From: JBHIYN01 sp041984235
GTDB taxonomy: Bacteria; Pseudomonadota; Gammaproteobacteria; Ga0077536
Direction of reading: 5' to 3'
DNA: 64,000 nucleotides
Assembly (NCBI GenBank): GCA_041984235.1
Contig: JBHIYN010000014.1
Location: 1 to 64,000 of the forward strand
The notes beneath the pieces are model-generated. The model searched no databases. It was given only the letters and a program-made list of their open reading frames with translations, and had not been told where the DNA came from. The position numbers and the translations under genes are program-made. Position 1 is the stretch's first letter, and each line of letters opens with the position of its first letter. This document shows positions 1 to 8,167 of the stretch, in pieces.

Positions 1-62
1 GAAGGAGTTACCTCCTTGCCGGTTTTCAAGACCGGTGCATTCAACCGCTCTGCCACCTCTCC
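1..62 (-). tRNA. tRNA-Ser (anticodon TGA), 3' part outside the window
   Basis: On the minus strand the sequence starts with a GGAGAGG acceptor half and continues through a D arm (GCAGAGCGGTTGAAT), an anticodon stem CCGG-TCTTGAAAA-CCGG, and the long variable arm typical of serine tRNAs (AAGGAGG...CTCCTTC). The loop anticodon reads TGA, so it decodes UCN serine codons, mainly UCA. The window edge cuts the gene inside or just after the variable arm, so the T arm and CCA end are not seen. A second, decayed copy lies about 290 bp away. Confidence 0.9.
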
Positions 63-283
63 GGTGTCTGCGGGGTGCCGGCGCAACTATAAACCATCGC
101 GCCCGCCGTACCCGGTCGGGATGGACTACTCGGCCTGACGGCCTCGGCCTCCGGCCCGCCGCGCAAGCGCGACGTTCTCCCTCCGCTTCGCTTCGGTCGT
201 CTCGCGCGCTGACGATACGCGCTCGCCCCTGCGGGGCGCCGCGTCTGCGCCGCGACGTCCAAACTCGCTGGCGCGAGTTTGTA

Positions 284-353
284 GAACCCTCGAAGGGCGT
301 AAACCCTTGCCGGTTTTCAAGACCGGTGCATTCAACCGCTCTGCCACCTCTCC
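284..353 (-). pseudogene. Decayed second copy of tRNA-Ser(TGA)
   Basis: The first ~48 bases (acceptor half, D arm, anticodon arm) are identical to the tRNA-Ser at 1-62. The variable arm differs in sequence but still pairs (AAGGG...CCCTT). The T arm begins normally (GAGGGTTC) and then breaks into an unrelated stretch (TACAAACTCGC). The T stem pairs at only about three of five positions, and no 3' acceptor strand matches GGAGAGG. This is therefore a truncated tRNA remnant, possibly left by recombination or integration at the tRNA gene. The break falls next to a short palindrome, CAAACTCGC-TG-GCGAGTTTG-like, at about 260-281. Confidence 0.7.
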
Positions 354-371
354 GGCGCCCGCACGGTACCG

Positions 372-458
372 GGAAAATGGGGACATTCTGCTTTTCCGAG
401 AAGCAAAGCTATCCATACGGGTGGCGCAGCATGGAAAAGCAGAATGTCCCCATTTTCC
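372..458. repeat. Small inverted-repeat element (26-bp perfect arms, 35-nt loop)
   Basis: Bases 372-397 and 433-458 are perfect reverse complements over all 26 positions and are separated by 35 nt. The arms run from GGAAAATGGGGACATTCT to the matching AGAATGTCCCCATTTTCC. The G/T-rich end motif AATGGGGACA resembles palindromes I know from the surroundings of REP-associated tyrosine transposases (RAYT, Y1_Tnp). No transposase is encoded here. ACCGG occurs on both sides (368-372 and 460-464), which could be a target duplication or chance. The element is a non-autonomous MITE- or REP-like unit. Transcribed, it would form a strong hairpin. Confidence 0.75.
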
Positions 459-594
459 AACCGGCGCGTGCAGGTCTCGGCGCAACTGTGAGCCAAAGCG
501 CTAATCCCATCCTGCGCTTCGGTAATCGCGTATTCGAACGGCGCCTCCCGCCGTCCTATCATGTCGGCGTTACGCACCGGTAGATTCTGTCCGC

Positions 595-2004
595 ATGTTC
601 GACACCGCGTTCCGCTCGCTCGAGGTGCTCTACCCGCGCCCGCTGCGTTACCTGAACCGCTACCTCGCCGACCTGGTCGAGGGCCGGCTGTGGCTCAAGG
701 TGCTGATCGGCATGGGCCTGGGCCTGCTGGCCGGCGTCGCGCTGGGACCCAGCGTGGGCTGGGTCTCACCGAATGTCGGTACCGTGATCGGCAACTGGCT
801 GGCGCTGCCCGGGCAGTTGTTCCTCGCGGCGCTCCAGATGATCGTGATCCCGCTGGTGTTCGCCTCGGTGGTCCGCGGCCTGGCCGCGGGCGAGAACATC
901 AACCAGCTGCAGAAGCTCGGCAGCGTCACCGCCGCCTGGTTCGTGCTCACCACCGGTGTCGCCGCCGCGCTCGGCCTGTGGGTCGCCGGGGTGCTCGAAC
1001 CCGGCCGCTCGCTGGAAGTCGCGCCGGTTGCCGCGGCGGCGCCGGTAGCCCCGCCGGCACACCTCAACCTCGGCGAGCTGCCCGAGCGCCTGGTCGGCCT
1101 GCTGCCCGGCAACCCGCTCGACTCCATGGTCCAGGGCCAGATGCTGCAGGTCGTGATCTTCTCCTTTGTCGTCGGCATCGCCCTGATCTCGATGCGGGTC
1201 GATGCCGCGCGCCCGATGCTCGACCTGCTCGGCTCGGTGCAGGAAGTGTGCATGACGGTGGTGCGCTGGGCCATGAAGCTGGCCCCCATCGCGGTGTTCG
1301 GCCTGATGGCGCGGCTGACCAGCCAGATCGGCCTCGAAGCCCTGCTCGGCATGGCGTTCTACGTCGTCACCGTGCTGCTCGGGCTGCTGCTGCTGTTCAC
1401 CATCTACCTCGGCGTGCTGTTCGTGCTTGCCGGACGCCGACCGTTGCCCTTCGTGCGCGACGTGCGCGAGGTGCTGCTGCTGGCCTTCTCGACGTCGAGC
1501 TCGGCGGCGGTCATGCCGCTCTCGATCCGCACCGCGGAGGAGAAGCTCGCGGTACGGCCCTCGGTCGCGCAGTTCGTGATCCCGCTGGGCGCGACCATCA
1601 ACATGAACGGCACGGCGCTCTACCAGGGTGCGGCGACCGCCTTCCTGGCGCAGGTCTACGGCATCGACATCGGCACCGGCGGCATGTTGCTGGTCGTCGC
1701 ACTCGCGGTCGGCGCCTCGATCGGCTCGCCGGCAACCCCCGGGGTCGGCATCGTCATCCTCGGCATGGTGGTCTCCAGCATCGGTGTGCCGCCATCGGGC
1801 ATCGCGCTGATCATCGGCGTCGACCGCATCCTCGACATGAGCCGTACCGCGATCAACGTCGCCGGCGACCTGACCGCCTGCGTGCTGGTCGACCGCTGGG
1901 TCGGCGGTGAGCGCAGCGCCGAGGACGAACGCATCGAGGAGCAGCTGCGCGCGGCGCGGCGCACGGTGAGCGGCGAAGACACCGTCACGGTGCCTAAACC
2001 CTGA
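595..2004 (+). CDS. Dicarboxylate/amino acid:cation symporter (DAACS family)
   Basis: A 469-residue inner-membrane protein with about eight hydrophobic segments and the re-entrant-loop signatures of the GltP/DctA/SLC1 family: a serine-rich stretch (STSSSAAV) near residue 300 and the highly conserved NMNGTALYQG near residue 335, which forms the substrate and Na+/H+ site. It should import C4-dicarboxylates or acidic amino acids coupled to cations. The exact substrate cannot be read from sequence. The length fits the family. Its start is ATG, and it is followed 42 bp later by a small cupin gene on the same strand, so the two may be cotranscribed. Confidence 0.88.
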   Translation: MFDTAFRSLEVLYPRPLRYLNRYLADLVEGRLWLKVLIGMGLGLLAGVALGPSVGWVSPNVGTVIGNWLALPGQLFLAALQMIVIPLVFASVVRGLAAGENINQLQKLGSVTAAWFVLTTGVAAALGLWVAGVLEPGRSLEVAPVAAAAPVAPPAHLNLGELPERLVGLLPGNPLDSMVQGQMLQVVIFSFVVGIALISMRVDAARPMLDLLGSVQEVCMTVVRWAMKLAPIAVFGLMARLTSQIGLEALLGMAFYVVTVLLGLLLLFTIYLGVLFVLAGRRPLPFVRDVREVLLLAFSTSSSAAVMPLSIRTAEEKLAVRPSVAQFVIPLGATINMNGTALYQGAATAFLAQVYGIDIGTGGMLLVVALAVGASIGSPATPGVGIVILGMVVSSIGVPPSGIALIIGVDRILDMSRTAINVAGDLTACVLVDRWVGGERSAEDERIEEQLRAARRTVSGEDTVTVPKP

Positions 2005-2046
2005 ACGCGGCCGGCGCCAGCCGCCGCCCCAGAGAGAGAACTGCGA

Positions 2047-2403
2047 ATGAGCGAGGCCGACACGTCCACCGAAGGCGCCGACTGGGAAGTCTTCCGCGTC
2101 CCCGACCTGGTACAGAAGGTCGCCGGCAGCGCGCCGCGCATCCACGAGTTCCTGCACAAGCCGTCGCTGAGCTGCGTGGTCTACCGCCTGCCGGCCGGCT
2201 GCCGCGACCTGCAGGCGCCGCATCCCGAGGACGAGGTCTACGTCGTGCTGTCCGGCAAGGCGCGCCTGCGCGTCGGCGACGCCGAACACGAGATCGGCCC
2301 CAACCACGTGCTCTACGTGCAGGCGACGACCGCCCATTCGTTCTTCGACATCGAGGAAGACCTGACCGTGCTCGCCTTCTTCGGCGCGCATCCACGCAAG
2401 TAG
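2047..2403 (+). CDS. Small cupin-domain protein
   Basis: A 118-residue single-domain cupin. The first cupin motif reads HPEDEVYVVLSGKARLRVG (about residues 59-78), followed by a second motif ending in ATTAHSFFDIEEDL. Cupins of this size bind a metal through His/Glu and act as small isomerases, dioxygenases or sensors; no specific activity can be assigned. A purine-rich stretch (GAGAGAGAAC) precedes the ATG. It lies 42 bp after the symporter gene, which hints at a linked role in metabolite uptake, but this is only context. Confidence 0.75.
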   Translation: MSEADTSTEGADWEVFRVPDLVQKVAGSAPRIHEFLHKPSLSCVVYRLPAGCRDLQAPHPEDEVYVVLSGKARLRVGDAEHEIGPNHVLYVQATTAHSFFDIEEDLTVLAFFGAHPRK

Positions 2404-2422
2404 CGTTACGGCCTGCGCGCGC

Positions 2423-3742
2423 TCACAACGTGTGCAGCAACAGGGTCGCGATACCGAGGAAGGAAAAGAAACCGGCGACGTCGGTCACCGTGGTCAGCAC
2501 GATGGACGAGGACTGCGCCGGGTCCTGGCGCAGGCGGGTCAGCAGGATCGGAATGACCGCGCCGGCGAGGCCGGCGATGACCATCGACAGCACCATCGAC
2601 AGGCCGATGATGAGTGCGAGTCCGCCGGAGCGGCTCCACACCCACACCCCGATGCTGGTGGTCAGCGCCACGGCGACGCCGTTGGTCAGCCCGGTGACGA
2701 ACTCCTTGGCCATCACGCGCTTCCAGTGCGAGGTGTTGATCTCGCGCAGGGCCAGCGCGCGGATGACCACGGCCAGCGCCTGCGCACCGGTATTGCCCGA
2801 TTGCCCCGCCACCACCGGCAGCAGGATCGCGAGCGCGGTGTAGCGCGCGATGGTGTCTTCGAACAGGCCGACCACGGAAGCGGCGAGGAACGCGGTGACC
2901 AGGTTGATCTGCAGCCACGGCAGGCGCTTGCGCACCGCGAACATCGGACTCGACAGCGCGCCCTCCTCCTTGCTGACGCCGAAAATCGTCTGCAGATCGG
3001 CGGAAGCCTCGGCGCGGGTGGCGGCAACCAGGGTGTCGTAGCGCACCACGCCGACCAGGCGTCCTTCGGCATCCACCACCGGCAGGCTGCTGAGCCCGTG
3101 CTCCTCGATCAGGTCGACCACGTCTTCCTTGCTGGTCATGACCTCGGCCGCGGCGGCTGCCGGCCGTGCATAGAGATCGAGTGCGTCGCTCGGCCGCGCC
3201 AGGATCAGGTCCTGCACCTCGACGATACCGTCCAGCCGTTCGCCCTCGTCGACCAGGTAGAACAACCGGCGCGCACCGCTGCGCCCGGGCTGGTGCGCGA
3301 TCTGCCGCACCCGCTCGATGGCGTCGGCCACGGTGGTCGCGCGCCGCAGGAACAGTACCCGCGGGTCCATGATCGCGCCGGCGGTATCCGGCGGATAGCT
3401 CATGATGGTTTCGATCACCGCGCGCGCCGCGGGCGGCAGCCCGGCGAGCAGCGCGTCACGCCGCTCGTGCCCGACCCCGGCGAGCATCGCCGCCGCGCGC
3501 GTCGGATCCAGCGCGCCGAGCACCGCGGCGGCGTCATCCTCCGCCAGCTCTTCCATCAGGCGCTGGGCGACTGCCGGCGACAGCCGCTCCCACACCCGCG
3601 CCGCGGCATCGCCGCGGTGACGTTCGAGAATGGCGACGGCGTCGGCGGCCGCTAACTGCTCGAGCTCGGCGGCGGCCTCGGCCGGCAGCCGCGCCATGAA
3701 CTCGGCTTCGAGCAACGGCTCGATCGTTGCCGCCGCGGTCAC
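2423..3742 (-). CDS. mgtE: Magnesium transporter MgtE
   Basis: A 439-residue protein with the full MgtE layout: an N-terminal superhelical MgtE_N domain (about 1-130), two CBS domains (about 130-260) and a C-terminal membrane domain with about five helices that forms the Mg2+ pore. The signature VAGQSGNTGAQALAVVIRAL lies in the pore region. MgtE is a Mg2+-gated channel in the inner membrane. I chose the GTG at 3742 because it overlaps the stop of the upstream gene (GTGA) and gives the family length; the open frame runs further upstream without homology. It is the last gene of an mscS-like / MgtE_N-CBS / mgtE operon. Confidence 0.92.
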   Translation of the reverse strand: MTAAATIEPLLEAEFMARLPAEAAAELEQLAAADAVAILERHRGDAAARVWERLSPAVAQRLMEELAEDDAAAVLGALDPTRAAAMLAGVGHERRDALLAGLPPAARAVIETIMSYPPDTAGAIMDPRVLFLRRATTVADAIERVRQIAHQPGRSGARRLFYLVDEGERLDGIVEVQDLILARPSDALDLYARPAAAAAEVMTSKEDVVDLIEEHGLSSLPVVDAEGRLVGVVRYDTLVAATRAEASADLQTIFGVSKEEGALSSPMFAVRKRLPWLQINLVTAFLAASVVGLFEDTIARYTALAILLPVVAGQSGNTGAQALAVVIRALALREINTSHWKRVMAKEFVTGLTNGVAVALTTSIGVWVWSRSGGLALIIGLSMVLSMVIAGLAGAVIPILLTRLRQDPAQSSSIVLTTVTDVAGFFSFLGIATLLLHTL

Positions 3743-4566
3743 GCTCCGGGTCCCCCGGCCTGGCGGCCCGTCTCGCCGCGCGAGATCATGCGCGCACCAA
3801 CCTGCCAGAAGAGACTGGCGACGCCGAGCCACAGCGACACCAGCTCGGGCGTTTCCTCGCCCGCATGCCCCTGCTCGACGGCACGGGTCCAGTCGATCTT
3901 GGCCAGTACCCCGATCAGGCGCTGATCCGGGTCGACCACCGGCAGGTAGTCCAGGCCGTCGGCAAGCACCGCTTCGCGCACCGCCTCCAGTCGCGCGAGC
4001 GCGCTGATCGGCCGCCTCACCGGCAGCAAGAGCTCGGCCATGGTCGTCGCGTCGTCCCGGCCGATCAGCTCGGCGACCTTGATCGCGCCCTGCGGGCGGC
4101 CGCCGTCGTCGACGATGAAGCACACCGGCAGCGGACGCGGATTGCGCGGCAGGTCCGCCATCACCCGGCGCACGCCGTCGCGCAGCCGGAAGGCGTCGAT
4201 GCGGGTCTGCATGAAACGACCGATGGTGTCCTGCGGGAAGCTGAGCGCGCGATTGAAATTCTGCCGCGCGAAGGTCTTCATCGGCGCCAGCACGGCACTG
4301 CGCGCCGCACCATCGAGCTGCAGCAGCAGGCGCACGGCATGGCCGAAATCGAGCTGCTCGAGAATTGCCGCGGCGAGGTTTGGATCGAGACCGGGCAGGG
4401 CTTCTGCCGCACGGTGCGGCAGCATGGCGCGCACGATGGGCGCGGCGTTCTCCGCCCCCAACCCCCCGAGCACCGACGGCACCACGTCCGTCTCCGCCAG
4501 CTCCAGCGCCTCGGCCGCCTGCAGCGGGTAGCGCTCCAGGAAGCGTGCCGTGAACGGGCTAAACAT
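3739..4566 (-). CDS. MgtE_N-CBS regulatory-type protein lacking the channel domain
   Basis: A 275-residue protein with an MgtE_N-like helical repeat (about residues 20-110) followed by two CBS-type segments (one around CFIVDDGGRPQGAIKV, one around DYLPVVDPDQRLIGVLAKIDW). It ends with a single hydrophobic segment (WLGVASLFWQVGARMI) instead of the five-helix MgtE pore. It therefore looks like a channel-less MgtE paralogue, possibly a sensor or partner of the full MgtE encoded directly downstream. The ATG at 4566 overlaps the end of the upstream gene by 8 nt, and the gene overlaps mgtE by 4 nt, so translation is probably coupled. The regulatory role is inferred. Confidence 0.75.
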   Translation of the reverse strand: MFSPFTARFLERYPLQAAEALELAETDVVPSVLGGLGAENAAPIVRAMLPHRAAEALPGLDPNLAAAILEQLDFGHAVRLLLQLDGAARSAVLAPMKTFARQNFNRALSFPQDTIGRFMQTRIDAFRLRDGVRRVMADLPRNPRPLPVCFIVDDGGRPQGAIKVAELIGRDDATTMAELLLPVRRPISALARLEAVREAVLADGLDYLPVVDPDQRLIGVLAKIDWTRAVEQGHAGEETPELVSLWLGVASLFWQVGARMISRGETGRQAGGPGA

Positions 4567-5389
4567 CCTCTGCTCCCGGCTCCACCAGCAACGTGCTGAC
4601 GGCGCTCTCGAAGCGGCTGCACGGCACCAGCACACGCCCCTCCGCGGCATCGATCACGACCGCGGTGGCGAGGATCTCGATGATCACCCCCTCCACCTCG
4701 CCAACCCGCACGCGCTGCCCCACGGCGTAGGCGTTACGCACGTACTGCGCGGCGATGATGTTGCTGACCGTGGTGCGCGCGCCGAGTCCGAAGGCCAGCG
4801 CGATACTGCCGAGCAGCGCGGCGGCGGCGATGGTGACGACGTTCGCCAGCAGCCCGACCTCGACCCCGAGCTGGTCGATGCCGATGATGACCGCCACGGT
4901 CAGGATGAGCAGGTAACAGGCGCGCGCCAGCAGCGCCGCCTCGCGCAGCGGCAGCGCGGCGACGGCCTCGCGCGCCAGTGCCGCGGCGAGCACGCCGAGC
5001 ATGACGATGCCGGCCGCGGCCAGCACCACCGGCAGGTAGCTCGCAACCCGTCCGATCCAGTCCGCCATGCCGGGAAAGCCCAGGATCTCCGCGGTCGCGG
5101 TGACGAAGAACAGGAGCACCAGCCAGAACGCGGCTTCGGCGAGGATGCGCGACACCGGCCACGGCAGGCGCAGCAACCCGTCCGACAGGCGTTGCCCGAA
5201 CAGGCGGCCGACCAGCCGGTCGAGGTCGCGGGCGACGCGGATCACCGCGCCGCGGATGAGACGTGCGACCAGGTAACCGATGGCGAGGAGCGCGAACGCG
5301 GCGAGCAGCTTGGGCAGCACGCCGGCGAGGGTGTTGACGAACTGCTCGAGCGTGGCGAGCACGATCGACGGCCACTGGTCACGATTCAT
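4559..5389 (-). CDS. MscS-like mechanosensitive channel family protein (conserved TM-helix type)
   Basis: A 276-residue membrane protein with an N-terminal helix (LPKLLAAFALLAIGYLVARLI), several further membrane segments, and a C-terminal beta domain resembling MscS (AYAVGQRVRVGEVEGVIIEI...VLVPCSRF). The repeated glycine/alanine-rich helix before it (IALAFGLGARTTVSNIIAAQYV) fits the pore-lining TM3. I chose the ATG at 5389, which has GGGAG about ten bases upstream, over the GTG at 5410. Clustering with MgtE proteins suggests a role in ion or osmotic homeostasis. The gating stimulus is unknown. Confidence 0.75.
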   Translation of the reverse strand: MNRDQWPSIVLATLEQFVNTLAGVLPKLLAAFALLAIGYLVARLIRGAVIRVARDLDRLVGRLFGQRLSDGLLRLPWPVSRILAEAAFWLVLLFFVTATAEILGFPGMADWIGRVASYLPVVLAAAGIVMLGVLAAALAREAVAALPLREAALLARACYLLILTVAVIIGIDQLGVEVGLLANVVTIAAAALLGSIALAFGLGARTTVSNIIAAQYVRNAYAVGQRVRVGEVEGVIIEILATAVVIDAAEGRVLVPCSRFESAVSTLLVEPGAEDV

Positions 5390-5612
5390 CGACAAGCTAC
5401 TCCCGGGCACCTGCCAGCCGCGCCGCGCGCGGCCGCGCCGGCTTTCCCGCTATTATCAACCGGCCCTGCCGGTTCCGCTAAATTACAGATTATTAATAGG
5501 GTTTTGGTTGAAATTCCCGGCCCGGTCCCTATCATTCAGGTCAGAACCAAAACGTTGCTCGCGGTCTAATCATGCAGGCAACGCTACCTCATTGCTCCAG
5601 GAGGCAACATTG

Positions 5613-6278
5613 ATGCAAAGCAATATCGCAACGGCTAGACCCCAGGCCGCGGTACTGTCGACCAACAAGCTCATCCGCAACACCTACATGATGCTGTCGA
5701 TGACGCTGCTGTTCAGCGCGCTTACCGCCACCGTGTCGGTGTTCCTGCGCATGCCACCGATCACCTACCTGCTGTCGATCGGCGGCGCCTTCCTGCTGAT
5801 GTGGCTGGCACTGCCGCGCACCGCCAACTCCGGCGCCGGCCTGGGCGTGGTGTTCGCCATCACCGGCCTCATGGGCTTCGGCCTGGGGCCGCTGCTGAAC
5901 GCCTACCTGTCCCTGCCCAACGGCCCGCAGATCGTCGCCACCGCGCTCGGCGGAACGGGCGTCATCTTCCTCGGCCTGTCGGGCTACGCGCTGACCACGC
6001 GCCGGGACTTCAGCTTCCTCGGCGGCTTCCTGATGGTCGGCCTGCTGGTGGTGTTCGGCGCTGCCCTGGTCAACATCTTCGTCGGCATCCCGGCGCTGTC
6101 GCTGGCGCTGTCCGCGACCATCATCATGCTCATGAGCGGGTTCATCCTGTATGACACCAGCCGCATGATCCACGGTGGTATCGACAACTACCTGGTGGCG
6201 ACGGTGCAGCTCTACGTCAACATCTTCAACATCTTCGTCAGCCTGCTGCAGCTGCTCGGCTTCGCCAGCGACGACTGA
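5613..6278 (+). CDS. BI-1/YccA-family integral membrane protein
   Basis: A 221-residue protein with seven predicted membrane helices and the Bax inhibitor-1 family signatures, including FILYDTSRMIHGG near residue 185 and the acidic C-terminus ASDD. Bacterial members (YccA, YbhL) interact with FtsH or act as pH-sensitive Ca2+ leak channels. A strong CAGGAGG ribosome-binding site precedes the ATG. The gene is monocistronic and is followed by a rho-independent terminator at 6302. It is divergent from the mscS-like gene; the 220-bp space between them is AT-richer than its surroundings and probably holds both promoters. Confidence 0.85.
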   Translation: MQSNIATARPQAAVLSTNKLIRNTYMMLSMTLLFSALTATVSVFLRMPPITYLLSIGGAFLLMWLALPRTANSGAGLGVVFAITGLMGFGLGPLLNAYLSLPNGPQIVATALGGTGVIFLGLSGYALTTRRDFSFLGGFLMVGLLVVFGAALVNIFVGIPALSLALSATIIMLMSGFILYDTSRMIHGGIDNYLVATVQLYVNIFNIFVSLLQLLGFASDD

Positions 6279-6301
6279 AGCCAGGCCTGACCACCCCTTC
6301 G

Positions 6302-6331
6302 GACGGCCCCGCTCGCGGGGCCGTCTGCTTT
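6302..6331 (+). terminator. Rho-independent terminator after the BI-1 gene
   Basis: GACGGCCCCGC and GCGGGGCCGTC form an 11-bp stem with a 2-nt loop (6302-6325), followed by a short T-rich tail (TGCTTT). The position, 24 bp after the stop codon, fits. The T-tract is short, so termination may be partial. Confidence 0.75.
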
Positions 6332-6358
6332 GAGGCCCCTGCGCACGAGGAGACGCCC

Positions 6359-6541
6359 ATGGAAATGGCGATGAAAATCGGGTCGGCGCTGTTGCTCGGC
6401 GCCTTCATCATCATGCTCATCCCGCAGACCAGGCGCATGCTCGCCGAGCAGCGCGAGGCCGGGCCGGGCGACTGGCCGTCCTTCCTGCTGCCGATCCTGG
6501 CCGTGGCCGGCTTCATCGCCCTGCTGATGTGGCTGGTCTGA
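6359..6541 (+). CDS. Small two-helix membrane protein, function unknown
   Basis: A 60-residue protein. An N-terminal hydrophobic segment (IGSALLLGAFIIMLI) is followed by a charged loop (RRMLAEQREAGPGDW) and a second membrane segment up to the C-terminus. GAGGAG lies 7 bases before the ATG at 6359; a second ATG in frame at 6365 is possible. The clean ribosome-binding site and the hydrophobic-charged-hydrophobic layout argue that the gene is real. I do not recognise the family. Confidence 0.65.
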   Translation: MEMAMKIGSALLLGAFIIMLIPQTRRMLAEQREAGPGDWPSFLLPILAVAGFIALLMWLV

Positions 6542-6575
6542 CGGCCGCAATCACCGCCGCCGCCACTTCGCGCAA

Positions 6576-7853
6576 TCAGCGCGGCTCGAGTACCTCCAGG
6601 CCACCCATCCAGGGCCTGAGCGCCTCGGGCACGACCACGCTGCCGTCGGCCTGCTGGTAGTTCTCCAGGATCGCGATCAGCGCGCGACCCACCGCCACGC
6701 CCGAGCCGTTCAGCGTGTGCAGCAGCTCCGGCTTGCCGCTCTCCGGGTTGCGCCAGCGCGCCTTGATGCGGCGCGCCTGGAAATCGAGGAAGTTACTGCA
6801 CGAGGAGATCTCGCGGTAGCGCTGCTGGGCCGGCAGCCACACCTCGAGATCGTAGGTGCGGGCGGCCGAGAAGCCGAGATCGGCGCTGCACAGGGTAACC
6901 ACGCGGTAGGCCAGCCCGAGACGCTGCAGGACAGTCTCGGCGTGCCCGGTGAGCTGCTCCAGCGCCGTCCACGAATCCTGCGGCCGCACCAGTTGCACCA
7001 GCTCGACCTTCTCGAACTGGTGCTGCCGGATCATGCCACGGGTGTCCTTGCCGTAGGCACCGGCCTCGCTGCGGAAACACGGCGTGTGGCAGACGAAGCG
7101 CGCCGGCATGGCGGCATCGTCGAGAATGCTGTCCTGTGCGAGGTTGGTGACCGGCACCTCGGCGGTGGGAATGAGGAAGAAGCCCTGCTCCGGCACCTCG
7201 AACAGGTCTTCCTTGAACTTGGGCAGCTGCCCGGTGCCGCGCATGGTGCGTTCGTTGACCAGGTACGGCACGTAGACCTCGCGGTAGCCGTGCTCGGTGG
7301 TGTGCAGGTCGAGCATGAACTGCACCAGCGCGCGCTGCATGCGCGCCACCGCGCCCGACAGCACCACGAAGCGCGCGCCGGCGATGCGCGCCGCGGCCTC
7401 GAAGTCGACCCCGCCCAGACCTTCACCGAGCTCGACGTGGTCGCGCGGCTCGAACGCGAGCCGCGGCGGCTCGCCGTGGCGGCGCAGCTCGGGGTTGTCG
7501 TCTTCACCGGCGCCGTCGGGGACCTCGGCGTCGGGCAGGTTGGGCAGCCCCAGCGCGAAGTCCTCGAGCTCGGTCTGCACGCCGTCCAGCGCCTCCTGCC
7601 GTTCCTTCAGGCGATCGCCGAGCGCAGCGACCTCCGCGCGCAGCGGCGCGATGTCCTCGCCGCGCGCCTTGGCTTCGCCGATCGACTTGCTGCGGCGGTT
7701 GCGTTCCGCCTGCAGGCTCTCGGTCTCGGTCTGCAGCGTCTTGCGCGCGCCTTCGAGGCGCGCGAGGGTGGCGGTGTCGAGCGCGAAGCCACGCCGCGCG
7801 AGCGCCGCGGCAACACCTTCGGGATCCTGTCTCAGCAAGTGCGGGTCGAGCAT
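6576..7853 (-). CDS. serS: Serine--tRNA ligase
   Basis: A 425-residue class II aminoacyl-tRNA synthetase. The N-terminal coiled-coil arm (about residues 25-100, rich in E/R/A) grips the long variable arm of tRNA-Ser. The catalytic part shows the class II motifs, including motif 2 around CFRSEAGAYGKDTRGMIRQHQFEK and motif 3 near NGSGVAVGRALIAILENYQ. It charges tRNA-Ser and tRNA-Sec with serine. It is the last gene of the rarA-crcB-DUF190-serS run and starts 2 bp after the DUF190 gene stops. A tRNA-Ser gene lies at the start of the window. Confidence 0.97.
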   Translation of the reverse strand: MLDPHLLRQDPEGVAAALARRGFALDTATLARLEGARKTLQTETESLQAERNRRSKSIGEAKARGEDIAPLRAEVAALGDRLKERQEALDGVQTELEDFALGLPNLPDAEVPDGAGEDDNPELRRHGEPPRLAFEPRDHVELGEGLGGVDFEAAARIAGARFVVLSGAVARMQRALVQFMLDLHTTEHGYREVYVPYLVNERTMRGTGQLPKFKEDLFEVPEQGFFLIPTAEVPVTNLAQDSILDDAAMPARFVCHTPCFRSEAGAYGKDTRGMIRQHQFEKVELVQLVRPQDSWTALEQLTGHAETVLQRLGLAYRVVTLCSADLGFSAARTYDLEVWLPAQQRYREISSCSNFLDFQARRIKARWRNPESGKPELLHTLNGSGVAVGRALIAILENYQQADGSVVVPEALRPWMGGLEVLEPR

Positions 7854-7855
7854 GT

Positions 7856-8167
7856 TCAGGCCTGCTTGTGAGCGAGCGTCGCGGGCCAGTGAATGACGTG
7901 GCCGTCGCCGGCGCGAGCGGTGAGATCCGCGAGCAGGCCGTCCACGGCCGCACGCGCATCGAAGAATTCGACGGTCACCGGCAAATCGAGCGACAGATCG
8001 GCCAGCGACGCGGCGCGTACTTTACCAGACTGCCCGTAGCCGGAGACGCCGCGGTAGACCGTCCACCCGGAGACGCCGCGCTCGCGCAGCAGCGCCAGCA
8101 CGTCCTCCAGGTGCCCCTCGCGCTCGCCCAGGTACACGCGTACCACCGTCACCTCGGTTTCGTTCAT
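7856..8167 (-). CDS. DUF190 family protein paired with CrcB
   Basis: A 103-residue protein of the DUF190 family, a small ferredoxin-like (PII-like) fold, seen in VVRVYLGEREGHLEDVLAL and VYRGVSGYGQSGKVR. DUF190 genes often lie next to crcB. The ATG overlaps the crcB stop (ATGA), so translation is coupled. A regulatory role in fluoride export is plausible but unproven. Confidence 0.8.
   Translation of the reverse strand: MNETEVTVVRVYLGEREGHLEDVLALLRERGVSGWTVYRGVSGYGQSGKVRAASLADLSLDLPVTVEFFDARAAVDGLLADLTARAGDGHVIHWPATLAHKQA

Noticed and set aside
2423..4123. Long coding frames on the plus strand opposite mgtE, comEC, kdsB and other genes
   Set aside because: GC-rich DNA produces long open frames on the opposite strand. 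They are rich in Arg, Ala, Gln and His, have no domains, and mirror real genes.
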